DNA of 33,150 nucleotides from an uncultured Gemmiger sp. (GCA_934502625.1 CAKSUQ010000020.1:1-33150); one strand, 5' to 3'; counted from the stretch's first letter, positions 6,607 to 14,864 are shown. Numbers and translations are program-made. The notes: generated from the sequence alone by a model not told the origin.

Positions 6607-8580
6607 TCATATTTCCTGCGCGATGCCCTGCGGGATAACACCCGCCTGATAGGCCTCGATCAACGCACACAGGTCGTGGATCAGCGCCTGCTTGCGCGCG
6701 CCCTCGTCGGTGTCCCGCACGAGGATACGCTGGGGCGCGGTATAAATGTACTCACTCTTCGACGCGATGTCCTCGTCCTCGTGGATGGCCTTCTCGGTGT
6801 TTTCAAACGGCTGGTGGGTGCGCAGGATCAGCCCGCGGGAGTTGTAGACCAGCGTGTACCCCGCAATGCCGGTGCGCTGGTGGTAGGCACGGCAGAAGCC
6901 GCCGTCGATGATGATGAGCCGCCCGCCGCCCTTGATGGGGCTTTCACCCTCGATGGCGCGCACCGGGACGTGGCCGTTCACGATGTGGCAGCCCTCGCCC
7001 TCCAAGCCAAACTCCCGCAGGATGCGCTCGGCCGTGCGCGGGTTGGCGATATGCTGGTAGTAGGGGTCTTTCACCTCAACATGGGCGGCGGGGTCGGCAA
7101 TATACAGCCGCTCGAAGGTCGTCATGGCACTGCGGCCAAACAGCGGCGATTTCGCCCCGCACCACAGATACCACAGGAAATCCTGCCCGGCCAGCCGTGC
7201 GGGGCTGCCCACCGGCGCACTGTAGCCCTGCCGCGCACGGCGGTCGCAATAGTCGAACAGTACCTTGCCGCTGCGGGCAACACCCTCAAACGTGATAGCC
7301 GCGAACGCACCGTCCTCGGTCATCGGCACCGCGCCGTGGTACAGCAGGTTGCCGTTGCAAATTTTATAGAAGGCACCGTGGGCGTACAAAAACTGCACGT
7401 GGCGCTGCAGGCGCTCGCTCTCGGCAAAGCTGCGCACCAACCCGGCCACGACCTTCTGCTCGTCGGCGGTCAGCGCGGTGGGTGCAGCCGGGTCAACGGT
7501 GGGAAAGTCACAGTCCAGCAGGGGATAGACCTTGCCGAAATAATGGATCGTACCCTCGGCAAAGTCGATGCAGTTCAAAAAGTCCCGCCCGGCCAAATCG
7601 AAGTCCGGGTTGCGGGCAATGACCTGCGCTTCCAGCTTCAGCATCATGACGGTCACGGCCTTGTGCATCCGCGCGGCGGCGGTCAGGTCGCCCGCTGCCG
7701 TGCGCGGGTCGGCGTGGGGCAGCCAACGCGAAACGTCGGAGTCGGCGTAGGTGTGCTGGGCGAACCGCTCCAACCGCCGTAGACTGATGCCGTAGCCGCC
7801 TTCGAGCGTGTCGAGGTTGTTGTAGGCCAGCGTCGTTTTCAGCACGGTCATGATGCACAGCGGGCTGCCCGCTGCTGCGCCCATCCAGACGACGTCGTGG
7901 TTGCCCCACTGGATGTCGACCTGATGGTGTGCCATCAGGCTGTCGAGGATGCGGTCGGGGCGGGGGCCGCGGTCGAACAGGTCGCCCACGATGTGCAGCC
8001 GGTCGACGGCCAGCCGCTTGATGACCTCGCAGAAGCGGATGATATAGGCATCGGCGCGGTCGTAGCGGATGATGCTCTCAATGATCTCGCCGTAATACTG
8101 GTCTTTGTCGTGATCCTCGAAGTGTGCGTGGAGCAGCTCGTCAAGGATATAGCCGCAGTTTTGGGGCAGGCAGCGGCGCACGTGGTCGCGGGTGTGCTTG
8201 CTGGACACGAACCGGCACAGATCGATAAGCCGCAGCAGTGTCAGCCGATACCACGCGTGCAGGTCTTTCTGGCGGGCTTTCAGCTCCGGCAGCTTTTGGT
8301 TCGGGTAGTAAACGAGGGTCGCCAGCTCGGCACGCTCCTCGGCGGGGACACCCTTGCCCAGCACGGTATCGATCTTCTCACGGATGACGCCCGACGCGCT
8401 GTTTAAGATGTGTACAAAGGCTTCATGCTCGCCGTGCAGGTCGCTCATGAAATGCTCGGTGCCCTTGGGCAGGCGCAGCAGCGCTTCGATGCGGATGACC
8501 TCGCTGGCCGCCGCCGCGACGGTCTGGTATTTCTGGGATAGCAGGCGCAGATAGCGCAGATGTTCGTCGGAATATTGCAC
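6607..8580 (-). CDS. fbp: Fructose-1,6-bisphosphatase, class III
   Basis: A 657-residue Firmicutes-type FBPase. It removes the 1-phosphate of fructose 1,6-bisphosphate in gluconeogenesis. Metallophosphatase motifs occur in order: SDLHGEHEAF (Asp47, His49), GDLFDRGPRPD, WGNHDVVWMGAAAG, then NGHVPVRAIEGESPIKGGGRL and IIIDGGF near the C-terminus. The start is a GTG at 8580 (M/VQYSDEHLRYLRLLSQKY), supported by AGGAGGG about 10 nt upstream. The upstream in-frame ATG at 8664 would start inside the terminator of the previous gene and is rejected. Length fits the class (about 640-670). With PEP carboxykinase at the left edge it covers two irreversible steps of gluconeogenesis, though the two genes are not in one operon. 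Confidence 0.95.
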   Translation of the reverse strand: MQYSDEHLRYLRLLSQKYQTVAAAASEVIRIEALLRLPKGTEHFMSDLHGEHEAFVHILNSASGVIREKIDTVLGKGVPAEERAELATLVYYPNQKLPELKARQKDLHAWYRLTLLRLIDLCRFVSSKHTRDHVRRCLPQNCGYILDELLHAHFEDHDKDQYYGEIIESIIRYDRADAYIIRFCEVIKRLAVDRLHIVGDLFDRGPRPDRILDSLMAHHQVDIQWGNHDVVWMGAAAGSPLCIMTVLKTTLAYNNLDTLEGGYGISLRRLERFAQHTYADSDVSRWLPHADPRTAAGDLTAAARMHKAVTVMMLKLEAQVIARNPDFDLAGRDFLNCIDFAEGTIHYFGKVYPLLDCDFPTVDPAAPTALTADEQKVVAGLVRSFAESERLQRHVQFLYAHGAFYKICNGNLLYHGAVPMTEDGAFAAITFEGVARSGKVLFDYCDRRARQGYSAPVGSPARLAGQDFLWYLWCGAKSPLFGRSAMTTFERLYIADPAAHVEVKDPYYQHIANPRTAERILREFGLEGEGCHIVNGHVPVRAIEGESPIKGGGRLIIIDGGFCRAYHQRTGIAGYTLVYNSRGLILRTHQPFENTEKAIHEDEDIASKSEYIYTAPQRILVRDTDEGARKQALIHDLCALIEAYQAGVIPQGIAQEI

Positions 8581-8619
8581 GGGCGGGATCCCTCCTGTAT
8601 TTTTGTAGCATATATATGG

Positions 8620-8630
8620 ATTGTAGCACA
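8620..8630 (-). promoter_or_regulatory. Probable extended -10 promoter of fbp
   Basis: On the minus strand TGCTACAAT (8628-8620) gives an extended -10 (TGn followed by TACAAT). The -35 would fall in the T-rich tail of the hsp20 terminator and is poor. Confidence 0.42.
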
Positions 8631-8648
8631 TTTTCCGGCAAAACAAAA

Positions 8649-8679
8649 GGCCGCAGCCCCGCATTTTGGGGCTGCGGCC
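8649..8679 (-). terminator. Rho-independent terminator of hsp20
   Basis: A perfect 12-bp stem (8649-8660 with 8668-8679) has a 7-nt loop and is followed on the minus strand by TTTTGTTTT. Confidence 0.85.
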
Positions 8680-8720
8680 GGACGTTATTTTATTGACAGG
8701 TGAGACGGTAACAAGTATCG

Positions 8721-9188
8721 TTACTCAATCTCGATCAGCGTCTGCTTGGGCTCGACGCGCTTGGCCTCGGCCTTGGGCAGGTGCAGACTCAGGATGCCGT
8801 TCTCAAACTTGGCGCTGATGTCCTTGGGCTCCAGCTCCTTGCCAACGTAGAAGCTGCGGGCGCAACTGCCGGTGGCGCGCTCCTGACGGATGTAATGGCC
8901 TTCGCTGTCCTTGTCGTCCAGCACCTCATTGCGCTGGGCGCTGATGGTCAGGTAGCCGTTCTCCAAGTCTAGCTTGACGTCCTCCTTCTTGAAGCCGGGC
9001 AGATCAACGAAGACATCGTAACTGTCCTTGTTTTCGCGAACGTCGGTCTTCATCACATTAGCGGCGCGTTTGCCAAACATATTGCGGGGTGCAGCGGCAC
9101 TCATGGCGCGGTCGAAATCGCGTTCCCAATCGTTGCTGAACAGATCATCCATCAAAGCCTCATTGAACATATACGGAACCATCATCAT
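8721..9188 (-). CDS. Small heat-shock protein, Hsp20/alpha-crystallin family
   Basis: A 155-residue ATP-independent holdase chaperone. The alpha-crystallin domain spans about residues 45-140: VDLPGFKKEDVKLDLENGYLTI at its start, and the family hallmark A-x-x-x-N-G-I-L (AKFENGILSLHLPK) near its end. The C-terminus IEIE supplies the I-x-I oligomerisation motif. The N-terminal arm (MMMVPYMFNEALMDDLF) is typical of clostridial Hsp18-type proteins. GGAGG (9201-9197) lies 8 nt before the ATG at 9188. The transcript has a leader of about 115 nt containing a small stem (GCACGTT/AACGTGC at about 9215-9233), so additional post-transcriptional control is possible but unproven. Transcription is from a promoter overlapped by a CIRCE operator, so HrcA control is expected. 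Confidence 0.95.
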   Translation of the reverse strand: MMMVPYMFNEALMDDLFSNDWERDFDRAMSAAAPRNMFGKRAANVMKTDVRENKDSYDVFVDLPGFKKEDVKLDLENGYLTISAQRNEVLDDKDSEGHYIRQERATGSCARSFYVGKELEPKDISAKFENGILSLHLPKAEAKRVEPKQTLIEIE

Positions 9189-9311
9189 AAGTCATTCCTC
9201 CAATTTTCATCGGCCGCACGTTTACTGAACGTGCAGTTGACTTTTGAATTTGTTTTGCTGTTCCTTTTGGGGATTCGGTTCTTCCGTTCCTCTTTCCCTT
9301 GGAACGCCTTT

Positions 9312-9340
9312 ATAATAGCACGCACAATTAGCACTGTCAA
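9312..9340 (-). promoter_or_regulatory. Sigma-A promoter of hsp20
   Basis: A consensus TTGACA (9340-9335) and TATTAT (9317-9312) are separated by 17 nt on the minus strand. The -35 box sits inside the CIRCE element. Confidence 0.85.
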
Positions 9341-9354
9341 GCGTAGAGTGCTAA
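9328..9354. promoter_or_regulatory. CIRCE operator (HrcA binding site)
   Basis: TTAGCACTG (9328-9336), 9 nt, then GAGTGCTAA (9346-9354). This is the canonical CIRCE inverted repeat with a single deviation (G for C at the end of the first arm). It overlaps the hsp20 -35 box, so bound HrcA would block polymerase and release it on heat shock. Confidence 0.93.
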
Positions 9355-9415
9355 TGTTTACAAGTTATGCAATGATTGTTCATAAAATATGTAATATTGG
9401 CTTGCTTTTGTCGAT

Positions 9416-9502
9416 GTAGCGGCATATATGCCGCCCCCTGCAACCACCTATGCAAAATCGCATTTACCGTGCCGATGCGGGGCGGACACGCCCGACCCTT
9501 AC
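9416..9502. repeat. GC-rich palindromic intergenic element, diverged copy
   Basis: It begins with GTAG and a perfect 16-bp palindrome (GCGGCATATATGCCGC, 9419-9434), and ends with GCGGGGCGGACACGCCC and CCTTAC, the complement of a GTAAGGG opening. The layout is like 6479-6558 but the arms have diverged. It occupies the gap between the hsp20 promoter and the lacI promoter; nothing else was seen there. Confidence 0.45.
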
Positions 9503-9571
9503 AGCATGCTATAAAGTAGCCGCCCGCCAACTCTACCAAATATCCTGCTCAAATTTTGTACGATTTGCGGA

Positions 9572-9600
9572 TTGACACAATTTTGCGGGGAGGCTATGCT
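9572..9600 (+). promoter_or_regulatory. Promoter of the LacI-type regulator gene
   Basis: TTGACA (9572-9577), 17 nt, TATGCT (9595-9600). The expected start at about 9607 abuts the paired TGCGCA operator. Confidence 0.75.
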
Positions 9601-9607
9601 TGAAGTG

Positions 9608-9626
9608 TGCGCAACCTTTATGCGCA
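9608..9626. promoter_or_regulatory. Paired TGCGCA operator at the lacI start site
   Basis: TGCGCA (9608-9613) and TGCGCA (9621-9626) are separated by 7 nt, each followed by AC. Their centres are 13 bp apart. The same arrangement recurs at 10962-10980 before the transporter operon, which points to autoregulation by the neighbouring LacI-family protein. Confidence 0.65.
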
Positions 9627-9658
9627 ACATTTTTGAAGAGAGGAGGGGCGCATGACCG

Positions 9659-10660
9659 ATGCCCCGCAACAGCAGTTCCATGAAGATTGCCGAGATCGCA
9701 GAAGCACTTGGCATCTCGAAATCAACGGTATCACGTGCTCTTTCCGGCAAAGGCCGTGTAGGGGAGGAGACCCGTGCCCGCGTGTTTGCCTACGCCGGGC
9801 TGACCGGCCGCGAGGCACCGCCGTCCCGGCCGGTTGTGCAGAGTGCAACACACAATATCGCCCTCGTCATCCCGAAGCACTTCATCCGTCTTGACCTGCC
9901 CTTCCTGCGCAAGTGCATGGGCGGCGTCTGCACCATGGCCGCGCAGCGCGGCTACGACCTGCTGCTCTGTTACGTCAGCGAGACCGATACCGACCAGCTG
10001 GAGCGCCAGCTTTCCAGCTACAAAGTCGACGGCGTCATCCTGTCCCGCACCATGGCGGACGACCCCTGCGTCGATCTGCTGCAGCAGTACAGCACCCCCT
10101 TTGTGGCGATCGGCCGCATCGACGACCCGGAGATCCCGCAGGTAGACAACGATCAGATGGGCGCGGCCTACGAGATGACCCGCGTGCTGCTGCAGATGGG
10201 CACACGCCGCATCGCCTACCTCGGCGGCAGCGGCACCTACACCGTCAACGCCGATCGACTGCGCGGCTTCCTGCGCGGTCTGGCAGAGTTCGGCGTGCAG
10301 GCCGACCAATCGCTGATCCGCACAGGGCTGGAAAGCGACGAGCAGCGCACCGATGCCCTCGAAGCCGTGCTGGAGCACCACCCCGACTGTCTGCTCTGCT
10401 GCGACGACCGTCTCGCCCTGAACGTGATGCAGGAGCTGCGTGCCCGGCACATTCAAGTGCCGCAGGACGTCCGACTTGCCAGCCTGTACGACAGCGAGCT
10501 GCTGCTCGACCTATCGCCCACGATCTCGGCCGTGCAGTTCGACGCCGAACGCATCGGTTCGACCGCCTGCCGCATGCTGCTGGACATTCTGGCAGGCAAG
10601 GACATCAACTGCCACCAGCTGCAGGGCTATCAGGTCATCCTGCGCGAGTCCACGAAGTAA
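9659..10660 (+). CDS. LacI-family transcriptional regulator of the galactoside operon
   Basis: A 333-residue sugar-responsive repressor. The HTH (MKIAEIAEALGISKSTVSRALSGKGRV) spans about residues 8-34 and shows the LacI-family pattern of IA...GIS.STVSRAL. The rest is a periplasmic-binding-protein-like effector domain (IALVIPKHFI, DGVILSRTM, TPFVAIGR, VDNDQMGAAYEMTRVLLQMGTRRIAYLGG, CDDRLALNVM). The ATG at 9659 is preferred: AGGAGG (9641-9646) lies 12 nt upstream, while the ATG at 9680 is further away and the ATG at 9652 is out of frame. The gene is followed at once by an ABC importer and GH42 operon in the same direction but has its own terminator. Shared operators link the two units; the inducer is probably a galactoside, by context. 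Confidence 0.9.
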   Translation: MPRNSSSMKIAEIAEALGISKSTVSRALSGKGRVGEETRARVFAYAGLTGREAPPSRPVVQSATHNIALVIPKHFIRLDLPFLRKCMGGVCTMAAQRGYDLLLCYVSETDTDQLERQLSSYKVDGVILSRTMADDPCVDLLQQYSTPFVAIGRIDDPEIPQVDNDQMGAAYEMTRVLLQMGTRRIAYLGGSGTYTVNADRLRGFLRGLAEFGVQADQSLIRTGLESDEQRTDALEAVLEHHPDCLLCCDDRLALNVMQELRARHIQVPQDVRLASLYDSELLLDLSPTISAVQFDAERIGSTACRMLLDILAGKDINCHQLQGYQVILRESTK

Positions 10661-10673
10661 GTTGCTTGTTATC

Positions 10674-10708
10674 ACCGCCCCGGTAACCATCGGGGCGGTT
10701 TTATTTTG
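10674..10708 (+). terminator. Terminator of the lacI-type gene
   Basis: A stem ACCGCCCCG/CGGGGCGGT (10674-10682 with 10691-10699) with an 8-nt loop is followed by TTTATTTT. Confidence 0.85.
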
Positions 10709-10808
10709 TGCGTATGGCATCCGCCGCAGCAGTTTACAAAACGGTTACAGCGTCAAAAAGCTGCCTCAAAAACTAGACATTTCACGACAAAATTGCCCAA
10801 TAATCGCT

Positions 10809-10841
10809 TTGCGCAACGAGAAAGTTGCGCAAGTTGCGCGC
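10809..10841. promoter_or_regulatory. Upstream cluster of TTGCGCAA sites
   Basis: Two perfect TTGCGCAA palindromes (10809-10816 and 10825-10832) and a related TTGCGCGC (10834-10841) lie about 110-140 bp before the expected start of the transporter operon. They match the core of the operators at 9608-9626 and 10962-10980 and could be auxiliary sites for DNA looping or higher occupancy. Confidence 0.55.
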
Positions 10842-10915
10842 GATTTCGCTGTTTTGAACCGTTTTAATGGTCAAAATAAACAAATTTCAAAGGCAAAAGA
10901 CGTGCAATCCGTATA

Positions 10916-10944
10916 TTGACGATAATCCAAAAATCCTGTATCCT
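10916..10944 (+). promoter_or_regulatory. Promoter of the sugar transporter/GH42 operon
   Basis: TTGACG (10916-10921), 17 nt, TATCCT (10939-10944). The expected start at about 10951 places the operator at roughly +11 to +30. Confidence 0.7.
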
Positions 10945-10961
10945 AAGAACTGTAAAGCGGA

Positions 10962-10980
10962 TGCGCAAGCAAGTTGCGCA
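10962..10980. promoter_or_regulatory. Paired TGCGCA operator in the transporter operon leader
   Basis: TGCGCA (10962-10967), 7 nt, TGCGCA (10975-10980): identical spacing to the pair at 9608-9626. Its place just downstream of the promoter fits repression by the LacI-family protein. Confidence 0.65.
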
Positions 10981-11033
10981 GTACCGCAAGGGTGTTCATT
11001 GGAGAACATATTTATAAAGAAGGAGAACTTACC

Positions 11034-12353
11034 ATGAAAAAGCAAATCAGTCTGGCACTGGCTGGCGCAATGGCATTGTCCCTTGCAGCCTGCGGCGGTT
11101 CCGCAGCTTCCACCGCCACTTCTACTTCTGAGGCAGCGTCTACTGCCGATACTGCTTCCAGCGCAGCTTCCGACGAGGCAGTCGCTGAGGGCGACGTTCT
11201 CGATCAGGCTGCTGCCTCCGCCTTCTCTCAGGACGTCACCTTGACCATGTGGGGCGCTGAGGAAGATCAGGATCTGCTGCGTGAGATCAGCGACAAGTTC
11301 ATCGAGAAGTACGGCAACTACGGCGGCAAGATCACCATCAATCTGGGAACTCAGTCCGAGTCCACGGCCAAGGATACCGTCCTGACCGACCCCACCGCCG
11401 CTGCTGATGTTTATGCTTTTGCCGATGACCAGCTGAACGAGTTGGTCAAGGCCGGTGCCCTGCAGGAAGTGCAGCTGAATGCGGACGATATCAAGAGCCG
11501 CAACACTCCCGCGTCTGTCGATGCTGCCACGGTCGATGGCAAGATCTATGCTTACCCCCTGACCGCTGACAACGGCTACTTCATGTTCTACGACAAGAGC
11601 TTCTTCACCGAGGACGACGTCAAGAGCCTTGACACGATGATGGAAAAGGCAGCCGCCGCAGGCAAGAAAGTCTCTATGGACGTTGCGAACGGCTGGTACC
11701 TGTACAGCTTCTATGCTGGCGCTGGCTTGAACCTGAGCTTGGCTGATGACGGCGTGAATACCGTCTGCAACTGGAATGAGGCACCGGGCGCTGACGTTAC
11801 CCAGGCTGTCATTGATATCTGTAAGAACCCCGGCTTCATCGCCCTGAAGGACGAGGAGTTCACCGGTAAGCTGAAGGACGGCACTCTGGTTGCTGGCGTC
11901 AACGGCACCTGGCGTGCAAACGACGCTGCTGAAGTTTGGGGCGACAACTACGCCGCCTGCAAGCTGCCTACCTACACCCTGAACGGTGAGCAGGTCCAGA
12001 TGGCCTCCTTCTCCGGCTACAAACTGATCGGTGTCAACCCCCACAGCGCTAACGTCGGTGCTGCTATGCTGCTGGCCGACTTCGTTACCAACGAAGAGAA
12101 TGAGGAACTGCGCTTCAATGAGCGCGCACAGGGCCCCTCCAACATCAACGCTCTGGCAGCCGCTTCTTCTCCGGCTCTGACCGCTGTTGTTGACCAGTCC
12201 GAGTATGCTAACCTGCAGCGCGTTGGCGGCAACTTCTGGGCTTCTGCCGAGACCCTCGGCTCCATCTGCGTCAACGGCAACCCCGATGGCAAGGACACCC
12301 AGACTTTGGTCGATGACGCTGTCGCCGGTATCACCGCTCCTGTCACCCAGTAA
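11034..12353 (+). CDS. Sugar ABC transporter substrate-binding lipoprotein (MalE-like)
   Basis: A 439-residue lipoprotein that captures an oligosaccharide outside the membrane. The signal peptide MKKQISLALAGAMALSLAAC ends in a lipobox with Cys20; a Ser/Ala/Thr-rich linker follows (GSAASTATSTSEAASTADTA, about 22-50). The fold matches family 1 solute-binding proteins: LTMWGAEEDQDLLREISDKFIEKYG, DVYAFADDQLNELVKAGALQEV, DGKIYAYPLTADNGYFMFYDKSFF, and NGTWRANDAAEVWGDNYAACKLPT. AAGGAG (11020-11025) lies 8 nt before the ATG. Codon use is biased to preferred codons, as expected for an abundant binding protein. It partners the two permeases that follow and, from the GH42 enzyme, its ligand is probably a galacto-oligosaccharide or beta-galactoside. 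Confidence 0.9.
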   Translation: MKKQISLALAGAMALSLAACGGSAASTATSTSEAASTADTASSAASDEAVAEGDVLDQAAASAFSQDVTLTMWGAEEDQDLLREISDKFIEKYGNYGGKITINLGTQSESTAKDTVLTDPTAAADVYAFADDQLNELVKAGALQEVQLNADDIKSRNTPASVDAATVDGKIYAYPLTADNGYFMFYDKSFFTEDDVKSLDTMMEKAAAAGKKVSMDVANGWYLYSFYAGAGLNLSLADDGVNTVCNWNEAPGADVTQAVIDICKNPGFIALKDEEFTGKLKDGTLVAGVNGTWRANDAAEVWGDNYAACKLPTYTLNGEQVQMASFSGYKLIGVNPHSANVGAAMLLADFVTNEENEELRFNERAQGPSNINALAAASSPALTAVVDQSEYANLQRVGGNFWASAETLGSICVNGNPDGKDTQTLVDDAVAGITAPVTQ

Positions 12354-12396
12354 TCTCTGCTTCTACCTATAATAATTAAAGAAATGATCTGATAAG

Positions 12397-12443
12397 ACAG
12401 CCCGCTTGTGATAGAAAACACTTGATGCAAGCGGGCTGTTTTA
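12397..12443 (+). terminator. Intra-operon hairpin, likely partial terminator
   Basis: A perfect 12-bp stem (12397-12408 with 12428-12439) with a 19-nt loop is followed by TTTTA. Placed after the binding-protein gene, it probably lets the binding protein be made in excess over the permeases. Confidence 0.75.
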
Positions 12444-12488
12444 TCCGTATGATTTATGAAGATCGTGTGAACGAAAGGGGACTTCGCT

Positions 12489-13925
12489 GTGGCGAAAACT
12501 GCAACGCAAGCCATGCCGGGCGAGAAGAACTTCTTCCAGACTTTTGGGGAAGCCTTTGCAAAAGGTGATATCTTTACCAAAGTTTCGTTTCTGGTATGGG
12601 GTCTTGGCTATATCGGTCACGGCCAGCTGATGAAAGCGCTCCTTGTCACCCTCGTGGAGGGTCTGGGGCTTTACTTCCTAGCATTTTACGGTGCGCCGAA
12701 TCTTGCTAAATTCGGCACGCTGGGCACTGTCAAAATGGAGATGGTGTTCGACGTTACGACGATGAAAAACGTCGTGAACAATTACGATAACTCCTTCGAG
12801 ATCCTGCTGATGAGCATGATCAGCTTCGTGGTCATCGCCGCGCTGATCGCGGCCGCCATGATGGTGGTCACCTCCAACTACCAACTGCAAAAAATCCGCG
12901 CAGCGGGCAAAAAGACGAACAACTTCTTACAGGACATCAACGTCTACCTGAACGAGAAATTCTACGTCACGCTGCTGACCCTGCCTGTGCTGGGCGTTGT
13001 GGTATTTACCATCGTGCCGCTGTTCATCCTGATTGCGGTCGCGTTCACGAACTATGACCAGCAGCACATGCCCCCGAACGACCTGTTCACCTGGGTGGGT
13101 CTGTCCAACTTCTTCACGCTGTTTGGCGGCGGCGGTATGACCTCGACCTTCGGCTACTCCTTCGCCAAGGTGTTGACCTGGACGCTGGTCTGGGCGTTCT
13201 TTGCCACCTTTACCACCTTCTTCGGCGGCATCCTGATGGCTATGTTCATCAACGACAAAAAGACCAAATGCCCGAAGCTTTGGCGCACCCTGTTCATGGT
13301 GACGATCGCCGTGCCTCAGTTCGTTACGCTGCTGCTGGTACGCAACTTCTTCTCCAACAACGGCATCTTCAACACAATGATGGCAAACGCCGGAGTTACG
13401 GATTTCCTGCACAACATCGGCCTGCTGGATAAAGGTCTGTCCTACATCCCGTTCTTGACCCAGCCCGGCTGGGCCATGTTCACCATCATCATGATCAACA
13501 TTTGGATCGGCGTACCGTACCAGATGCTGATTTCTACGGGTGTGTTAATGAACATTCCCGCCGACATGATCGAGGCCGCCCGCATCGACGGTGCGAACCC
13601 GGTGCAGATGTTCTTCCGCATCAAGCTGCCCTACCTGCTCAGTGTGCAGGGACCGTCGCTCGTCACGGACTTTGTCAAGAACGTCAACAACTTCAACGTT
13701 ATTTACCTGCTGACTCAGGACGTGTTTGTCACGAACAACCAGCAGCTGGCCCAGTCCAACGCCAAGGAGATCGACCTGCTGGTTACCTGGCTGTTCCGCT
13801 TGACGCAGGAATACTACAACTACAAGATGGCCGCTGTGCTGGGCATCATGGTGTTTATTGTCTGCGCAGTGTTCACCGTTGTGTGCTTCCACTTTATCAA
13901 TAAGAAGGAGGCGACGTTCTCTTGA
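12489..13925 (+). CDS. Sugar ABC transporter permease (MalF/GanP-like)
   Basis: A 478-residue integral membrane protein starting at a GTG (12489), with AAAGGGG (12474-12480) 8 nt upstream. The N-terminal 150 residues include two extra membrane segments (VSFLVWGLGYIGHGQLMKALLVTLVEGLGLYFLAFYG region and ISFVVIAALIAAAMMVV) as in long MalF-type subunits. The core then has LPVLGVVVFTIVPLFILIAVAF, and the ATPase-coupling EAA loop reads EAARIDGANPVQMFFRIKLPYL near residue 365. It ends in a frame that overlaps the next gene by 3 nt. It forms the transmembrane channel with the 13922-14821 product. No ATPase is encoded nearby, so a shared MsmX-type ATPase is presumed. Confidence 0.9.
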   Translation: MAKTATQAMPGEKNFFQTFGEAFAKGDIFTKVSFLVWGLGYIGHGQLMKALLVTLVEGLGLYFLAFYGAPNLAKFGTLGTVKMEMVFDVTTMKNVVNNYDNSFEILLMSMISFVVIAALIAAAMMVVTSNYQLQKIRAAGKKTNNFLQDINVYLNEKFYVTLLTLPVLGVVVFTIVPLFILIAVAFTNYDQQHMPPNDLFTWVGLSNFFTLFGGGGMTSTFGYSFAKVLTWTLVWAFFATFTTFFGGILMAMFINDKKTKCPKLWRTLFMVTIAVPQFVTLLLVRNFFSNNGIFNTMMANAGVTDFLHNIGLLDKGLSYIPFLTQPGWAMFTIIMINIWIGVPYQMLISTGVLMNIPADMIEAARIDGANPVQMFFRIKLPYLLSVQGPSLVTDFVKNVNNFNVIYLLTQDVFVTNNQQLAQSNAKEIDLLVTWLFRLTQEYYNYKMAAVLGIMVFIVCAVFTVVCFHFINKKEATFS

Positions 13926-14821
13926 GTACCACTACTATCAACGATGCCGCCGTGCAGAAGCAGCTCAAACAGGGTCGCGTTAAGAAAACAATTTTCTCCG
14001 TCATCCGCCATCTGGTGCTGGCGCTGCTGGCGTTTATCTGGCTGATGCCCATTGCCTGGCTGCTGCTGACCTCGTTCTCCACCGATAAAGGCATCAACTT
14101 TACCCGCTTTGTGCCGGAAGGCTTTACCCTGTGGAACTACATCAGCATTATGACAGAGCCGGACTCTGTTGCACAGTTTCCGCGCTGGTTCATGAACACC
14201 TTGGTTGTGGCATGTTTTAACTGTGTGATCTCCACCTGCTTTGTGCTGATGGTGGCTTACGCCATAAGCTGCTGCCGCTTCAAGGGTCGCAGACTGCTGC
14301 AAAACCTCTCCGTCACGGTCAACCTGTTTCCGGGCGTTCTGGCCATGATCGCGGTTTACTTCGTCTTGAAGTACATGAACCTGACGAACTCTTACGCGGG
14401 TCTGATCATGGTCTACGCCGGTTCCTCCGGTTTGGGCTACCTGATTTGCAAGGGCTTCTTCGACACGGTTCCGGTTGCCCTGCGCGAGGCTGCCAAGCTG
14501 GACGGTGCATCCGAAGCGCGCATCTTCTTCCAGATCGTCATTCCGATGTCCCGCCCGATTCTGGTGTATACCATTATCAACTCCTTCCTGACGCCGTGGA
14601 CCGACTTTGTTATGGCAAAGATGATCCTGAACTCCGGTGTCAGCACGGACTGGACGGTTGCCATCGGCCTGTACAACATGCTGCAAAAGGCTCTGATCAA
14701 CAACTACTTCTCCCGTTTCTGTGCGGGCGGTGTTTTGGTGGCTATCCCCATTTCCATCCTCTTTGTCATCATGCAGAAGTTCTACGTCGAGGGCATCACC
14801 TCCGGCGCAGCAAAGGGCTGA
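13922..14821 (+). CDS. Sugar ABC transporter permease (MalG/GanQ-like)
   Basis: A 299-residue membrane protein starting at TTG (13922), overlapping the previous stop (TTGA arrangement), with AAGGAGG (13905-13911) 10 nt upstream, so translation is coupled. Six membrane segments are visible (for instance LVLALLAFIWLMPIAWLLLTSF and FNCVISTCFVLMVAYAI). The coupling loop reads EAAKLDGASEARIFFQIVIPMSRP, the MalG-type EAA motif. The C-terminus FVIMQKFYVEGITSGAAKG is typical of the family. It pairs with the 12489-13925 permease. Confidence 0.92.
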   Translation: MSTTTINDAAVQKQLKQGRVKKTIFSVIRHLVLALLAFIWLMPIAWLLLTSFSTDKGINFTRFVPEGFTLWNYISIMTEPDSVAQFPRWFMNTLVVACFNCVISTCFVLMVAYAISCCRFKGRRLLQNLSVTVNLFPGVLAMIAVYFVLKYMNLTNSYAGLIMVYAGSSGLGYLICKGFFDTVPVALREAAKLDGASEARIFFQIVIPMSRPILVYTIINSFLTPWTDFVMAKMILNSGVSTDWTVAIGLYNMLQKALINNYFSRFCAGGVLVAIPISILFVIMQKFYVEGITSGAAKG

Positions 14822-14837
14822 TAATCAATCACATCAA

Positions 14838-14864
14838 CGCTGCCTCGCAAGGGGCAGCGCTTTT
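14838..14864 (+). terminator. Weak hairpin between the permease and GH42 genes
   Basis: A 7-bp stem CGCTGCC/GGCAGCG (14838-14844 with 14853-14859) is followed by C and TTTT. It is probably leaky, since no new promoter is evident before the GH42 gene. Confidence 0.5.

Noticed and set aside
8581..8664. ATG start for fbp 28 codons upstream
   Set aside because: It lies in the hsp20 terminator region; the GTG at 8580 has the ribosome binding site and matches the family N-terminus.
9652..9894. 80-codon frame starting just after the lacI ribosome binding site
   Set aside because: It is out of frame with the LacI helix-turn-helix, and no family features were seen; the ATG at 9659 gives the full regulator.
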